Assembly: GCF_021018805.1 (NCBI RefSeq)
Contig: NC_086283.1
Location: 14,769,162-14,833,161 of the forward strand
Direction of reading: 5' to 3'
From: Prinia subflava
Lineage: Eukaryota > Chordata > Aves > Passeriformes > Cisticolidae
DNA: 64,000 nucleotides
The notes below the pieces were generated by a model that saw nothing but the letters and a program-made list of their open reading frames with translations, was not told where the DNA came from and did not search any database. Within the stretch, counting starts at the first letter, position 1. Every line of letters begins with the position of its first letter. Shown one piece after another: positions 38,106-50,186 of this stretch. A program made the translations under genes and the position numbers.

Positions 38106-41100
38106 AGATTATAGTTGTTAATAATTAATCATACATTAATAATTATTGTTATCAATATTTCATGATGCTGCTGAGGAAAGGACACAGTGATTATTATAAA
38201 GTCAGGATCTGTCATGACAGTTGCATACATTTTCTTCTTTTAGTTTGAATTTTAGCAGGGTAATAAGGTGATAGGAGTAAGTGATATTCCTAAATAAGTG
38301 ATGAATCAACAGCTTCCATTGGGTAAACTGTGCTCAGATTTTCCCCTACCTATTTATGACCTGTAAAATTTGCTTTATTCCCCTGTATGAAAAAGATCAA
38401 CACACAACCTCTCTTCTTTTTGGTTCAGGATTGACGGGAGATCATTGAAGGCTGTGAACCAATAGGTCACAGAAAGAGAAAAATCTGATGGGAAATTCTT
38501 CCAGTCTTAACAGGGTGGAATATAAATTCAATTCTATCGCAGCAATTAAAGCTTTAATTTTATCCCTTTGAAATCCTTCACTTGGTATTTGTCAGAGATT
38601 TGCAGAAAGTTACCTTCTTCGGACTGAGCAGATTATCAGAGGCTGCTAGAAAGAAACAGAACTTAGAGTGTGGCTTCCAATAGAACTTTCTACTCTTTTC
38701 CAATTGAGTTTCTTGTCAGTCTGTGACTTGTATTTATCTTCTTTTCCTGCATATTAAAGCATACTTATGACTGGAAATACTAGGAAAGGCTTTGGTCTAA
38801 TCAAAGTAAATCCCCTTTTCAATCTCCTTTGCATAGGCGGTTGTTCAGCAGCAGAGAGCAGAGCTAGGAGAACGTGGCTGGGGAAGAAGCAAAGAAAATG
38901 TGTTTCCACTGGCTCCCAGGAAGCTGATTTTTACCAATATATTATATTCAACTGCAAAAGGCTGCCCCACCACTCACAAGCAGTTTGTCCTTGCTGGTTG
39001 TAATATAAATACCCAGCTATCCTTACTGAAGAGCCATTGCTGTATATATATTTTCCATCAGGGGCACCCATGGGGTTCTCTGGAAGACAACAGGTGAGAA
39101 AAAAAAATGATGCAAAATGCATCTGTTGCTGGCCAGGGAGTGCCACTGCTCCCAGTAGCAACTGAATAATGAGGATTGCAAGGACACACAGCAGGCAGGC
39201 ATTTCCCAGAGCCTGCATTTACAGACACATCCTAAAGATGTGTTCCTTCATGAATGAAAATTGGGTAAAATAGCCATAGTTACTCAAAAGAAATGAGAAC
39301 TACTAATCTTGCTTTTATATTTTTAGGATTTTTTTTTCCTAAAGGTTCTGGTGTTGGCAAGAAGCAAGGCTTACCTATTGTGGTTGGTGGCAGAATTACA
39401 CAGACATTTGGGAGTCTCTTCTGTAGTCCTCAGAAAAGAAGAATCAGTCTCACAAAGGTTTCTGCTTAATTGGAAACAGGTCAAAACTTTCCTTTCTAGG
39501 TCAAACACCACTTTCTAATTCCAGATGTGAGATGCAAACAGTGCAATACCTCTGACAGCCTCAGAAACAGGAGTCTTTCATGTCATGACTTGGCTTCATC
39601 TGAATCATTCAGCACAGACCAGTTCAAGTAAAAGACAAAGCAGAGACTTGATTCCACACCCCTACACAAACTGTCACTACAGAAGGCACAATGACTCACT
39701 GCACATAACTATGCAGCAAAAAATTAGCAGTAAAAACTTGAGCAGATCCAAAACCTGTCCACAAAGTATTTCAATTTTAGTGACAAAAATCTGTTTTGAC
39801 AAATTGTCTATCATAAAAAAACTGTCTGATAGAGCCAGCAAAGCTGCTGTGTTTTTCATCATCTGAGATGTTCCCCCTCTGGAAAGCACATCTGCTGAGA
39901 TAAAGGGATAATTCTGTCTTGTTGGTATCTTACAACAAAGACCTATCTGAAAATTTTCCATCAAAACTGATAAGGCAAACTGGGATTTTGATTAAATAGG
40001 AAAAAAGCACAATATTCCATAAGAAGAAAAATCACCCCAACAGAACATCCCAAGCAGAAAACCTCTTTTGGGCTTTGCTATTGCAATACTTCAAAATAAA
40101 ATAAGTTCCCTCTCCTCCCTGAAATCCCATTCTACCCTGTTGGCCAAGCATCCCAGTTGATACGTCAATCTCACAAATTAGATATTATCCCTTGGACCTC
40201 TCTCCGAGGGTAACCACTGAAAAAGTACTTCAGAGAATGTTGCCAGCAAGGGAGAAGAGGGATGTACAACTTCAGGAAGACAAAAGCAAACATGGGGGTT
40301 CATCAGGTCAGATTTACTAGCATCATTCTAGATGTGTTCAGAGCTCATTGCAAAAACAATTCCTCTCTAACCCCTTCTCTAGTTATTTCAAAGTTGTGAA
40401 TGGAAAAGGTGGTGGAAAAAGAGTATTTCAAGCACCAGAAAAATGGACTGATAAATATGTAAAGGGCTAGTGGTAGATTTTTACATGTTCCTGCCTTGAA
40501 GTTGGATTCATTTATGTGCTCCTACCTGATTTGCAAGCAGTTCACTTCACTTTTCTTTGCTTGGCCATCTATTCAGGCTGAACTGTGTGCCATTCATCCT
40601 CCTCAGTCCTCCATTCTCGCATCACCTACTTCTTGTGTGACACAGTATCCAAGAAACACCCCCTTGTGAAAAGCAGCCTCATCCTGGCATGCTCCACCTA
40701 AATCAGGGATTAACAGGGAATATTATTCCTCATCAGGACCTCAAAAATATTAAACATACTTGGGTTCATCTAACCTTGTACCTAAGGAGCCTCTCTCTGG
40801 TGCTGCTGCAAAAATTATGTCTGTCAGCACTTTCAAGGGGATAATAATCCACCTGATGGTCAACCCAGCACACCAGGCAGGAGACAAGGCACAAACTGGG
40901 GGAAAAGTTAATGACCTTTCCTCTTCTGCCCCCTGTGCAGGTGATGTTTTTAGTCAGCACCATTCTCTTGCACTCTGGCTGTCTTTAGTTCATCACTTCT
41001 CCAAATCAGGAACTGCAGACACTGCATAAAAAGCTCAGTGAATTACACTTTTTGCCTTTTTGTTTTACTTAAATGAGATTCATGTTTAAATCAGACTTTG

Positions 41101-42088
41101 TAGAGAGGTTCAAGGTTAATTTTTCCTTTTTTTTTTTTTTAAATACATACATGGCTCTCTCATCCTTCATTTCGACCTGCAAAGATACATCTGGTTCTGC
41201 ACTTTCTGACAGTTCTGGCTTTATCTTCACCAGTTGCTTAGTTCCTTTGGACATACTTAGCCTGTTCTCAGCTAAGGAAGTCAGCAAAAACCACCCCCCC
41301 CCCCAAAAAAAAAAAAAAAAAAAAAGATATGGGGAATAGACATGTGAAACAATGCTGATCTTGGGCCTTTTTCTAGCCCAGCTACTGATGCATGGTCAGC
41401 CCAATCTGAGAAAACAGCTCTCAAATACCATGTTGGGGGCAGCTCTGCCATTAACTATTTCCTGACTGGTCCATTTGCCTAGTTACCCTGCCCACTGCAC
41501 GTGCTCTGCGGCGGTAACCAAACCCTCTACTGCCATCAGCCTCTTGCTCACAGCCACCAGTCCCACACTAGTCTGTAACACCTCTGCATCCATGTGCCAG
41601 CAGCAAGGATAGGGAGGTAAAGTCACCCAACCCAACTGTACTTTCCTGCTTGCTGGGAACCCTTTTAATTTGCCCTAATTTCCCTAGTAAGCCTAATGAG
41701 AATATTTGGTTAGAAGAGGGCAGAAACCTGACCATCTTTCTCTGAAATAACGAGGCCAGAAATGGTGAACAAAGGATGCCCCCCATGCACATGGAATCCA
41801 CCAAGACAAGCTACACGTACAGGAATCCTCTGGCCAGAGGGTCCCTAACTCCAGCCCTTTTATCTGTTGTTGTGGTGAAGGCATGGCATAGCAACCCTGG
41901 GGTACTGCATGCACCAAATCCCTTGGATTTGTTTCGGCAAGGAAATAGATTTGCTTTTGACAGGAAATCAGGCTAAATTAGGCTATCTCCTTCATCCTCA
42001 GTTTCTCTCCTGTCTGAGAAAAATCTAATATTCTTGAAGATCAAAGGAGAATTACTCCCAGTCTTGAAAAATCCAACCATATGGCACT
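38106..42088. other. Unique stretch with a C/A homopolymer junction
   Basis: No gene recognised. AT-rich at 38106-38160 with alternating TTAATAATTA words. A C11-A21 junction lies at 41294-41325. The part at 41450-41950 is more GC-rich, with overlapping short open frames on both strands but no domain. Confidence 0.5.
41294..41325. repeat. C11-A21 homopolymer junction
   Basis: Eleven C bases run directly into twenty-one A bases. It could be a decayed poly(A) tail, but no target duplication or retrocopied body is recognisable upstream. Such tracts are prone to assembly and sequencing error. Confidence 0.85.
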
Positions 42089-43250
42089 GTCACAGGTCCA
42101 GATGATTGCTACTATGGCACATGGAGGAAAGTGAGGTAGCTCAAGACAGCGAGCAGGGCTTCAGCAAGGGCAAGTCCTGCCTGATCAAAGTAGTGGCCTT
42201 CTGTGATGGAGTGACTCCACTGAGGCAGGGTAAGAGCTACTGATGTCATCTATATGAAGTCAAGCACCCAGTGTACATCCATGACAACTAGTGTCCCTCA
42301 GGGGTCCATATGCGCTGTTCAGGACCTTCATCAATGACACAGTGAGATCAAGTGCACCCTCACCAAGCTTGCAGACAACATTGAGCTGAGTGGTGCAGTT
42401 GACACAGCTGAAGGATGGAATGACATGGAAAGGGACCTGGACAAGCCCAGAAAGTGGGCCCATGAGAATGTCATGAGGTTTAACAAGCCACATTTAAGGT
42501 CCTGCAGCTGGGTTAGTGAAATCCCGAATATCAGCACAGGCTGGGGGATGAACAGATCCAAAGCAGCCCTACCAAGAAAGACTTTGGTGTGCTGGGGAAT
42601 GAGAGGCAGGACAGGAGCTGGCAGTGAGCTCTCACAGCCTAGAAGGTGTCCTGGGCTGCACCCAAAGCAGTCTGGCCAGCAGGACCAGGGAAGGGATTCT
42701 GCCCCTCTGCTCTGCCCTGGTGAGAGCTCACCTGCAGGGCTGCTTCAGCTCTGGGGGCCCAGCACAGGAAGGACATGGACCATGGAAATAAGTCCAGAGG
42801 AGAGACACCAAGACGATCAGAGTGATGGATCGCCTTTCCTATGAAGAGAGGCTGAAAGAATTGGGATTGTTCAGCCTGGAGGAGAGAAGGCTTTGGAGTG
42901 ACCTAATTATGGCCTTCCAGTAACTGAAGGGAGACTACAAGAAAGATGGAGAGGGACTTTTTGTGAGGGGGCAGGCAGTTACAGGACAAGGGGGAATGGA
43001 TTCAAACTGAGGAAGGGTAAGTTCAGATATTAGATACAAGATTTTTTTTTACAATGATGGTGGTTAAACACTGGCACAGGTTGCCCAGAGAGGTGGTGGA
43101 TGTTCCATTGCTGGACACATTCAAGGTCAGGTAGGATAGGACTCTGAGCCAAAGAGTACCCGCTGAAGATTTCCTTGTATATTGCAGATAGGCTGGAAAT
43201 TGATAACTTCCAAGGATCCCTTCCAACCCAAACCATTCTGTGACTCTACA
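42089..43250 (+). mobile_element. Internally deleted CR1 LINE (plus)
   Basis: Begins near the CR1 reverse transcriptase (GGGCTTCAGCAAGGGCAAGT, then CTGCCTGATCAAAGTAGTGG). It skips part of the polymerase domain between about 42260 and 42290 and resumes at TAGTGTCCCTCAGGGGTCCA. The catalytic motif is Leu-Ala-Asp-Asn (42368-42379) rather than Ala-Asp-Asp, a disabling change. The 3' part has AGGCTGAAAGAATTGGGATT, GGTTGCCCAGAGAGGTGGTG and the typical end TTCCAACCCAAACCATTCTG followed by TGACTCTA near 43250. It is a dead copy. Frames at 42260-42561 and 42425-42844 fall inside it. Confidence 0.94.
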
Positions 43251-44458
43251 GAGAGACAAGGGGAGCTGGTGCCCATATGAGTTGGGTGAGCTATGGCAGC
43301 TGAAACAATGAGCACCTATGAATAAAACTACTGTAATAAAAGATTCCCTCTTACATAGGGCTGGGCTTAGCCCAGCAAAATGAAGTTGCATATGACTTAA
43401 GTATTTAGACTAAAAAATGTGAATATCTGTGCTGTAATAAAGAAGCAATTTGCGTGAAGGGAAATTGCATTATGCTTATTCAAAGTCAAATTTATTTCTT
43501 CCCCTTCTTATTAAGGATCTAATTTTAAAAATCCCAGCCTCAGGTCAGGGTTATACTTATAGGGCTGACTTCATATGTGGCAGTGTAGAATTCAAAATTC
43601 CTACAAAATTTCTTGCTGTAGTCAATCAACGGCCTAAGCCCCCTACTTGGGCCAAGATTTTTATTTTCTTTTAATTAAAAAATATCTAGAGGGCACAGAA
43701 GGCTTAAATTACTTCCATAGAGAAAAATACTTCTTTAAGAAACCTATTAGGAGATATGGCTTCAGAGCAACAGAAGTCCTTCAGACCAAACAGAAGTTTC
43801 ATTTTTTTAAGGTAATGGAGAGGAGGAGATATAATCTGGAGAGTTTTCTTCAGCTCATTTTGGACTGTCATTTTCTGCCCTGAAGCCATAGTTAAGTTAC
43901 CTCTGAGATCAAGACAGAGTGGGTTTGGGGAAAGAGTCAGTCACTTAGCAGAATGGGGGAAGGACTTGTCTGTGTGAATCTAAGCCAGTGTGGGTTTGTC
44001 CAAAATATGCAAACCTTGGATTCAAGTTAGTTCCAAAAATAAAACCCAATGATAGCTATGACACTTTGGCTTGCACATCACCTGGCATTTTTATGGCACA
44101 AATATTGTTGGCATAAAGCACCTGCAAGCTCTATTGCAAACAAGAGTGGCAAACAACCTCCTCTGCCCCTTAAAAAACATAAAAGGTAAAAAAGCAAAAT
44201 TCCAGAATCACACACGCCTTTTGGATTCCCAGAGCTGCACAGCCCTGAGCACGTGGAGTCCCTGTTGCCTGCAAGCACAGTGACCACAGGCTTCAGCTAC
44301 CTGCCCTAGAAGGAGATGCAAAAACCCTGTGCCATCTGAACACAGACAGATTAGAGCCAAAGAGGATCACGATTATAATTTTTAGCTGGTAAATTGGGAG
44401 TCAGCAGCACCAGGTTGTGTTGGGTCAGCTGAAGCCAAGAGCACTTCAATCACAGTCT

Positions 44459-44511
44459 ACATTTACAAAGGATTGCATTTACAAGGGAGTCACAAAGTCT
44501 ACATTTACAAG
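44459..44511. repeat. Three short copies of CATTTACAA
   Basis: TCTACATTTACAAAGG, GCATTTACAAGGG and TCTACATTTACAAGAG occur within about 53 bp, with a spacing of about 18-32 bases. They are imperfect tandem duplicates of a short unit. Confidence 0.7.
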
Positions 44512-46337
44512 AGAGTTGGGTAGTGCATAACTTTCCCTGGCTAAGCTGGTATACATTTCCAGCAAGACAGGCTCTGACAGACAGGTTGCTGCAATTTCTC
44601 CTAGGGAAGCATCAGAATATGGAGTACTCTACTCCACCCTCCCTCTCCTAATTTCCTCCTTATATCCCTCATTTTCATGTAAATGATGCAGAATCCTCCT
44701 GCACTTCACACTGTAGTAGCAACATCGGGGGGAAAAAGTGTCCAGAAATGGCAGATTAGACTCAGAATTATCCCTCCTTTGAGAGGCAATGACCGCATAA
44801 TAGTGTTACACTCTAGTTAGGCTTAAAAGCAAAGCACGAATTAGAGAGCAGATCATTTCGGTGACCAGACACGAGGCTTAAATGACTGTGAATTTCATGC
44901 AAAAATATGGATATGGTCATTTAAATACTAACAAGCTGTTGTCTTGGCCTATCTGCAGAATAGCAAAGGGATAGATGAAGTCTCAAACAGCAGCTGTGAC
45001 TTTTGAACTACTCTTCTGCAAATGAATGAGGGAGACAGTGAGCAGGACAGACCAGCCTGATATGGGTAATACTGAAGGAAAACAATGTCACACAGAAGGA
45101 AATATTTCTCCCTCATCACCAGGACAGTAATTTCTGTCTTTCCTATTTTCTAAATGAGGACTTCCCTAGCTTTGTGGCAAGAGCCCTGTGCAGCTGTCTG
45201 GGCATAGATGAAGACTAAGGAGCACCTATCACTCCAAGTCCTGACTCTTGTTTTGCTAAGGGGTATGAAGGAATTCAGGTAAGTTGAATAGAGAGCAAAA
45301 CAAAAAAGAATTAAAATTTTGTGTTGAAACAGTTGCTTATGCTTTACTCCTTGTGACACTGATAGATTAGAGCAGAGTCTCTCTATCTTTGTCAGTGTGT
45401 GGATCCACTTTTGGTTTATCGGTTCACCTGTGACAGATCCTGAGCCAGCAGCAGGTACGTTGTTCCCCCAGGCCAGGCTGCAGTCCCAGGCTGCTTCCTT
45501 CCCACTCCAGCACACTGGAACTGAGCAGTGAGCAGGGATTGAAGACAGCAAGGAGCTCACAAGCTAGGGTAAGCACTTATAGGTTGTGACTTTACCTGGA
45601 TCTCACAGCCCTGCCCTGGACCAGGAACCAGTGTTGCCAGCTTGGAGAAGATGGAGTTGATCCAGACTGCTGCTGACATTTCTATTCCATTCCTTTTGGA
45701 CTTTCCCAGTTACAGGCAGCAGCATCATGTGGATGGCAGGGATGGCTGAAATAAACAGGTCTGACTTCACTAGGTGTAATATACCTTGGCACAACAAACA
45801 GAAAGGAGCCTTCACTGTGACCCTACTGGTATCCTTTGGCCAGCCTTGCCAGAATGGATGATTTCATACTGGAGATAAGCACAAGTAAAGTAGCCCATTA
45901 GGAGCAGATGAAAGCTACATCATTCCTTAACTGCGTTCATGTTTTGTGCCACTTGCTTACCCAGTCATCAGGGAGATGGCAGCAGAAAGCTGTGTGATGG
46001 CAAAATTCAAATCTCTTTTTCAGGTGAAACTGCCATCACGGCAGCAATGGTTTATGCTGGAACATTAAACTTCACACAGAGAGAGAGAGGACCTGCACCA
46101 CAAGCTCTATTCAAAGGCAGCTGTAAGAAGCTGTGACCTCTTTATTGTTAGTTACCAGCTCTGATCTTACCCAGATGGCCTTAACATTCACCAGCATATC
46201 AAAAATAATATAGATCTGACCTGGCAAGTTTGATCCCGTGGCCGCCAAAGCTGGATTCTCCCTCCACACCTCCTACTGCTAACAACCTCTGGGATATAAA
46301 GAGCGTTCTCAATAATTCAAAGAAGCTTTTTCAATAC

Positions 46338-46373
46338 AGAAAAGAAAAGAAAAAAAAAACAAAACAAAACAAC
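46338..46373. repeat. A-rich low-complexity tract
   Basis: AAAAG units pass into an A run and then CAAAA units. It lies 31 bases upstream of the LTR start. LTR elements have no poly(A) tail of their own, so the proximity is probably incidental. Confidence 0.75.
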
Positions 46374-46908
46374 CCACGACTTTTCAAGCTGAATGCAGAA
46401 ATCCTGTGAAAAATACGGGACGTCAATTCGTGTTCTTATGGGTTATAATATATTAGAAATTATAAAAACCACTATATATATGTTATAGGAGAATATAACC
46501 TTAGTTTCAGTCTGCCTTGGAATTCACTGAGACTGAGGCAGGCACCACCCTGGAATTTCCATTTAGAAAAGAGATAAAGGGACAAAAGATTTAAGGGAAA
46601 AACCGTGGCCTTCTCTTTGGCATCAGAAAGAAGGACACATTAAGGTAAGCAATCAATCCTTCCCCCATGGGCGGCAGAGCCATCAGAGCACCGGCAGAAC
46701 CATCACAGCACCATCATAGCCCGGATCCCCGGAGAAGAACTCCCCTCCATTCATAAACTTTGGTGTCCATTCACCCACGGGAAACCAGAAACTGACACCT
46801 TGCAATGTGAGAGGGGGAAACTCTTTGGAGAGGAATATGAATTCGAATAACCAGCCCTGGAAACAAAAGGACTATGGGGAAATTTTGTGCCAGAGGCGGA
46901 ATAAAGTG

Positions 46909-46916
46909 TATAAAAT
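46909..46916 (+). promoter_or_regulatory. LTR TATA box (copy 3)
   Basis: TATAAAAT lies about 172 bases before the polyadenylation signal, at the position expected at the U3/R border. The equivalent site is TATAAAA reversed at 15538-15543 in copy 2 and CATAAAA in copy 1. No activity can be inferred. Confidence 0.6.
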
Positions 46917-47031
46917 CTAAGCCCCGAACCAGGCCAATGTGTGAACTCTGGGGGGACGGCAGTGTGCCAGGTACTGCATCCCAGTTCACCCTTGACGATT
47001 CCCCGGGTCAGTCGTCAATGTAACTCCACTT

Positions 47032-47055
47032 GGGGGGGGGGGGGGGGGGGGGGGG
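47032..47055 (+). repeat. 24-base G homopolymer inside the LTR
   Basis: An unbroken run of 24 G, followed by TTGCCGAAATTC. Copies 1 and 2 have ordinary sequence at this point, so it expanded in this copy or is an assembly artefact. Confidence 0.85.
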
Positions 47056-47080
47056 TTGCCGAAATTCTGTAATCCTTTTT

Positions 47081-47086
47081 AATAAA
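47081..47086 (+). terminator. LTR polyadenylation signal AATAAA (copy 3)
   Basis: AATAAA lies 46 bases before the LTR 3' end, conserved in position in all three family B copies. Confidence 0.65.
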
Positions 47087-47132
47087 CCAAAATTATATTT
47101 TTAATTGGACTACTGTATTGGCATTTATAACA

Positions 47133-49880
47133 TCCTGCAATGTGCTGAAATGTCTTTCATTTATATGTATTTTTTAACTGTGGCCTTTAGCAATCTAACA
47201 GACCCTGTACAGATGAGGTAAGTGTTACCCTTTCCAGACAGATACCTTGCCATCTCTCAAGCTCTCTGTGCAGTCTCCAGATCTTGCCTCTTTTAAGGCC
47301 TTGAAACTGCTATATAGTGGAAATGAAACCAAGCCCATCTCCAAAAGCACAGGGCAGCCCCTTGTACAAGATGAGGCAGCAAATGTGCTGGCAGCAGCCA
47401 CTTTAGAGACCCATGGCACACACCTTATCAGTTAGAGAAGAAAATTATATATTCTGCTGGGTTAATTAGGAGATTAAGAGAAGGTAAAGCAGTCATGTTT
47501 CCCTGCTTGTTTAAAAAAAGTGGAAGCTGGAGAAAGAATTTAATGTTGGGTTTCACTATAAGAGATAAAAAGTGACAGGGACATAATAAATATAACACCT
47601 TCTGTCTGAGTTGCCGGGGATACAGAATCTAGGAAAGAGAGACAGAGTGGGTGAAGTACAAACCAGTCCCAATTCTCACAGCAATCATCGCCAGCAGAAT
47701 GCATTCATGTTATGCCATTTTCCATCTTGTTATAACCTTTGTCACAAGAATGAGGTTATTGGACAAGAAGGGCTTTTCCATATTGGGTTTAGCAGTATTG
47801 CTGCCATTTCCTTGATCTTTTCAATATTCTGTAATTGATCGGTTTGCCATCTCAATTTTCCCTTGTTTACAGCCTCTGTTCCTTGTAGCTGACCAGACAA
47901 TTCAAGTAGATAAAGGACCACTAAAAAATCCCTGCCTTGTAGCACTCTCTTCTGCCAGAGTAATCTAAGATCAGGAGTCACATATTTCAGCTGGTGTAAA
48001 TAGGTGTAGCTTCAATTATGCCAGTTGGGTTTATCCTCTGCTACAGGCCTTGAGCAAACCAAGTCCATTCTGCAGTCTTTTGAGCAGATCTACAGAACTG
48101 CTAAAATAAAATTTAAGTTTACATAAAAAGATACAGAGTTACAGTGTCTAATTCTTTTTGTATGGCACTTCTGGTGAAATAAAATTTCCAAATAGATTCT
48201 ACCTAAAAAAGCTACAAATAATGAAGAGGAAAATCTTTAAGAGCTAAATTCTTTACAACTGTTCTTGAATTCAGCTTTGCCTATACTAGAAGCAGAGTTC
48301 TGAATCTCTTCTTGACAGTGCTTTGCAAAGGCACAGAATCCTAAGCTAGTTAAAACCTGCCACACCTTAATGCTGCCATTCCATCTACTTCATTGGCCCT
48401 TTAAAGTACTCCTTTGGTCTGGAATAATGGAAAATAGAAAACTCCATTTTCCTTCTGAAAAAGGAAATAATGGTATTGTTTTCATCTCGTTTACCTACAT
48501 GAGGAATTTTTAAGACAGGGGCTCCAAACTCTAGCATGCCTAACATAACAGGCAAGCAGTTTCAGACTTGCCCCATCCCAGCCTGAAACCACTACTCACT
48601 GTGGCAGAAGTGGTTAAAAAAAAGCTTCTCCTTTCAGGAGCCAGCACTGACAGAGCCTCTCTGGCAGCACAACCCGCATCTGCCCTGCTACATGTGGAGC
48701 ACCACAGGGATATCAGTGTCAGTGTCCTGTGGAAGCAGCTCTGCCCAAACACATTTGCACAGGGAGGGCTCTTGAATGTCACATCCTCACCAAAATTGCC
48801 ACCACAAGGCCCGTGCACCTCTTGGGCTGTGAGAATGTAATTTGTGCTCAGAGAGCAAGGGATCCAGAAGCTGCCCTCGAGCTCAAATCTGCCAGATGAC
48901 ATAGCATTTATCAGGCAGCTTACAAAGACTGTATAAAAATTTATAGCAAAATAAGCAACTGGGGAGAACAAAGCACCCCCCAAGAAGGCAAGACACTTAC
49001 TGCACTGATTACACCAGATACAGACCCTGAACAGCAAAGGTCAGCACAGAGCTGTTCTATGGAGACTGCTTATTCTGTCACTCCACAGAAAAAGGTTTTC
49101 TCTTTCCAGTCCTACAACAAAGTATTAAAAGGGTTACACTGTGTAAACGTGCAACATACTTTCCACCACATAGAGTAAAGCATAAATGCGCAAAAAATTA
49201 CAATATCTTTGAACCTTCTAGATCAATCTGATTGAATTACATACATCCTTTAAAGTTTACAATACATTTCCTGACATCAAAGGAGGGGGGGGGAAAGCAT
49301 GGCCTGTTTTTTTAATCAGGCTGATCAGAAGTACTGCTATGACATCTTCTCTATGGAGTTTCAATAATTCAGTGATTTTCTTTTAAATTGCAGTATTTTG
49401 TATATTTTAATCTCGTTTTATTTGGCTGCCTTTGAATTTGTTTCCAGGGAGCTCTTGTGTTAGTTTCCTGCTACTACTTATTGGTAATGGTAGTTTGGCA
49501 TTTCAGGTTTTTAATATTCATAACAAACCTGAACTAGGAATAATTTGGTGTCATATTAGTAAAATCCGTTGCTTGAAGGAAATTCAAAAACTGAGGAATT
49601 ACCCCAAAAATTACCTTGTGTTGATCTAAGGTATTATGGACTGATTTCTCTCCCTCTGGAGTAAACTTTAGATCATTTTCTTTATGCCTAAACAGCTCAT
49701 ATCCATTGAATAGAGGCATATCATTTAGGATCAGTGCAAAGACTTGCCAGAAAAAAGCTGCTTTGCTTTCTCCATCTACAATAGCTTAGTGAGAGGGGAA
49801 GCCGCTCATTTAGGGGCACATATTTAGATCTTGTAGACCAATTTATCTGCCTTGATATCAGCTGGTTTATGCTGCTTTTC
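47133..49880. other. Unique stretch, no gene recognised
   Basis: The part at 48540-49040 is moderately GC-rich and holds the window's second-longest frame (165 codons, minus), overlapped by an open plus-strand frame of 90 codons. No domain is recognisable. A run of about ten G near 49285 is the only simple repeat of note. Confidence 0.5.
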
Positions 49881-50186
49881 ATAAAATCATGGAATGATTG
49901 GGTTGGAAGGGACCTTAAAGATTATCTGGTTCCAACCCCCTGCCATGATCAGGGACACCTTCCACCAGACCAGGTTACTCAGAGTTGTGCAACCTGGCCT
50001 TGGACATCTTCAGGGATGGGACATCCACAACTTCCCTGTTTTGGTGCCTCATCATTCTCATAGCAAATAGATTCTTTTCACTAGCCAATGTAAACCTACT
50101 CTCTTTCAGTTTAAATCCATTCCCCCTTGTCCACTTACTATATGCTCTTGTAAAAAGTCCCTGCCTGTCTTTCCTGTAGGCTACCT
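49881..50186 (-). mobile_element. CR1 LINE 3' fragment (minus)
   Basis: The plus strand reads ATAAAATCATGGAATGATTG then GGTTGGAAGGGACCTTAAAG, CCAACCCCCTGCCATGATCA and CACCTTCCACCAGACCAGGT. This is the reverse complement of the last 300 bp of a CR1. It ends near CTTTCCTGTAGGCTACC. The 3' end keeps a near-consensus form, so it is one of the younger copies here. Confidence 0.95.

Larger units (their letters stand above)
43251..46404. other. Unique stretch, no gene recognised
   Basis: Contains three short repeats of CATTTACAA (44459-44511) and an A-rich tract (46338-46373) just upstream of the family B LTR. About 44765-44960 has a conserved-non-coding texture, with TCATTTAAATACTAACAAGC and AATTTCATGCAAAAATATGG (the latter containing the octamer-like ATGCAAAA). 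Minus-strand frames at 45150-45815 show no domain. Confidence 0.45.
46405..47132 (+). mobile_element. Solo LTR, family B, copy 3
   Basis: Starts TGTGAAAAATAC and ends GGCATTTATAACA, matching copies 1 and 2 at both edges. Internal order: CCTTGGAATTCACTGAGACT, GAGGCAGGCACCACCCTGGA, CATTCGAATAACCAGC-type block, TATA box TATAAAAT (46909-46916), AATAAA (47081-47086). It is closer to copy 2 than to copy 1 in its first 150 bp. A 24-base G run occupies 47032-47055, where the other copies have only one to three G. The flanks both contain ATCC, but no clean 5-base duplication is visible. No proviral internal sequence adjoins it. A weak minus-strand frame (46771-46989) lies inside. Confidence 0.88.

Noticed and set aside
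41294..41325. Poly(A) tail of a processed pseudogene
   Set aside because: No coding-like body upstream and no visible target duplication.
42425..42844. 139-codon plus-strand open frame
   Set aside because: Lies wholly inside the dead CR1 copy.
48540..49037. 165-codon minus-strand open frame rich in Cys and Ser
   Set aside because: No domain; the opposite strand is also open (48568-48840); no splice sites or conservation evidence.
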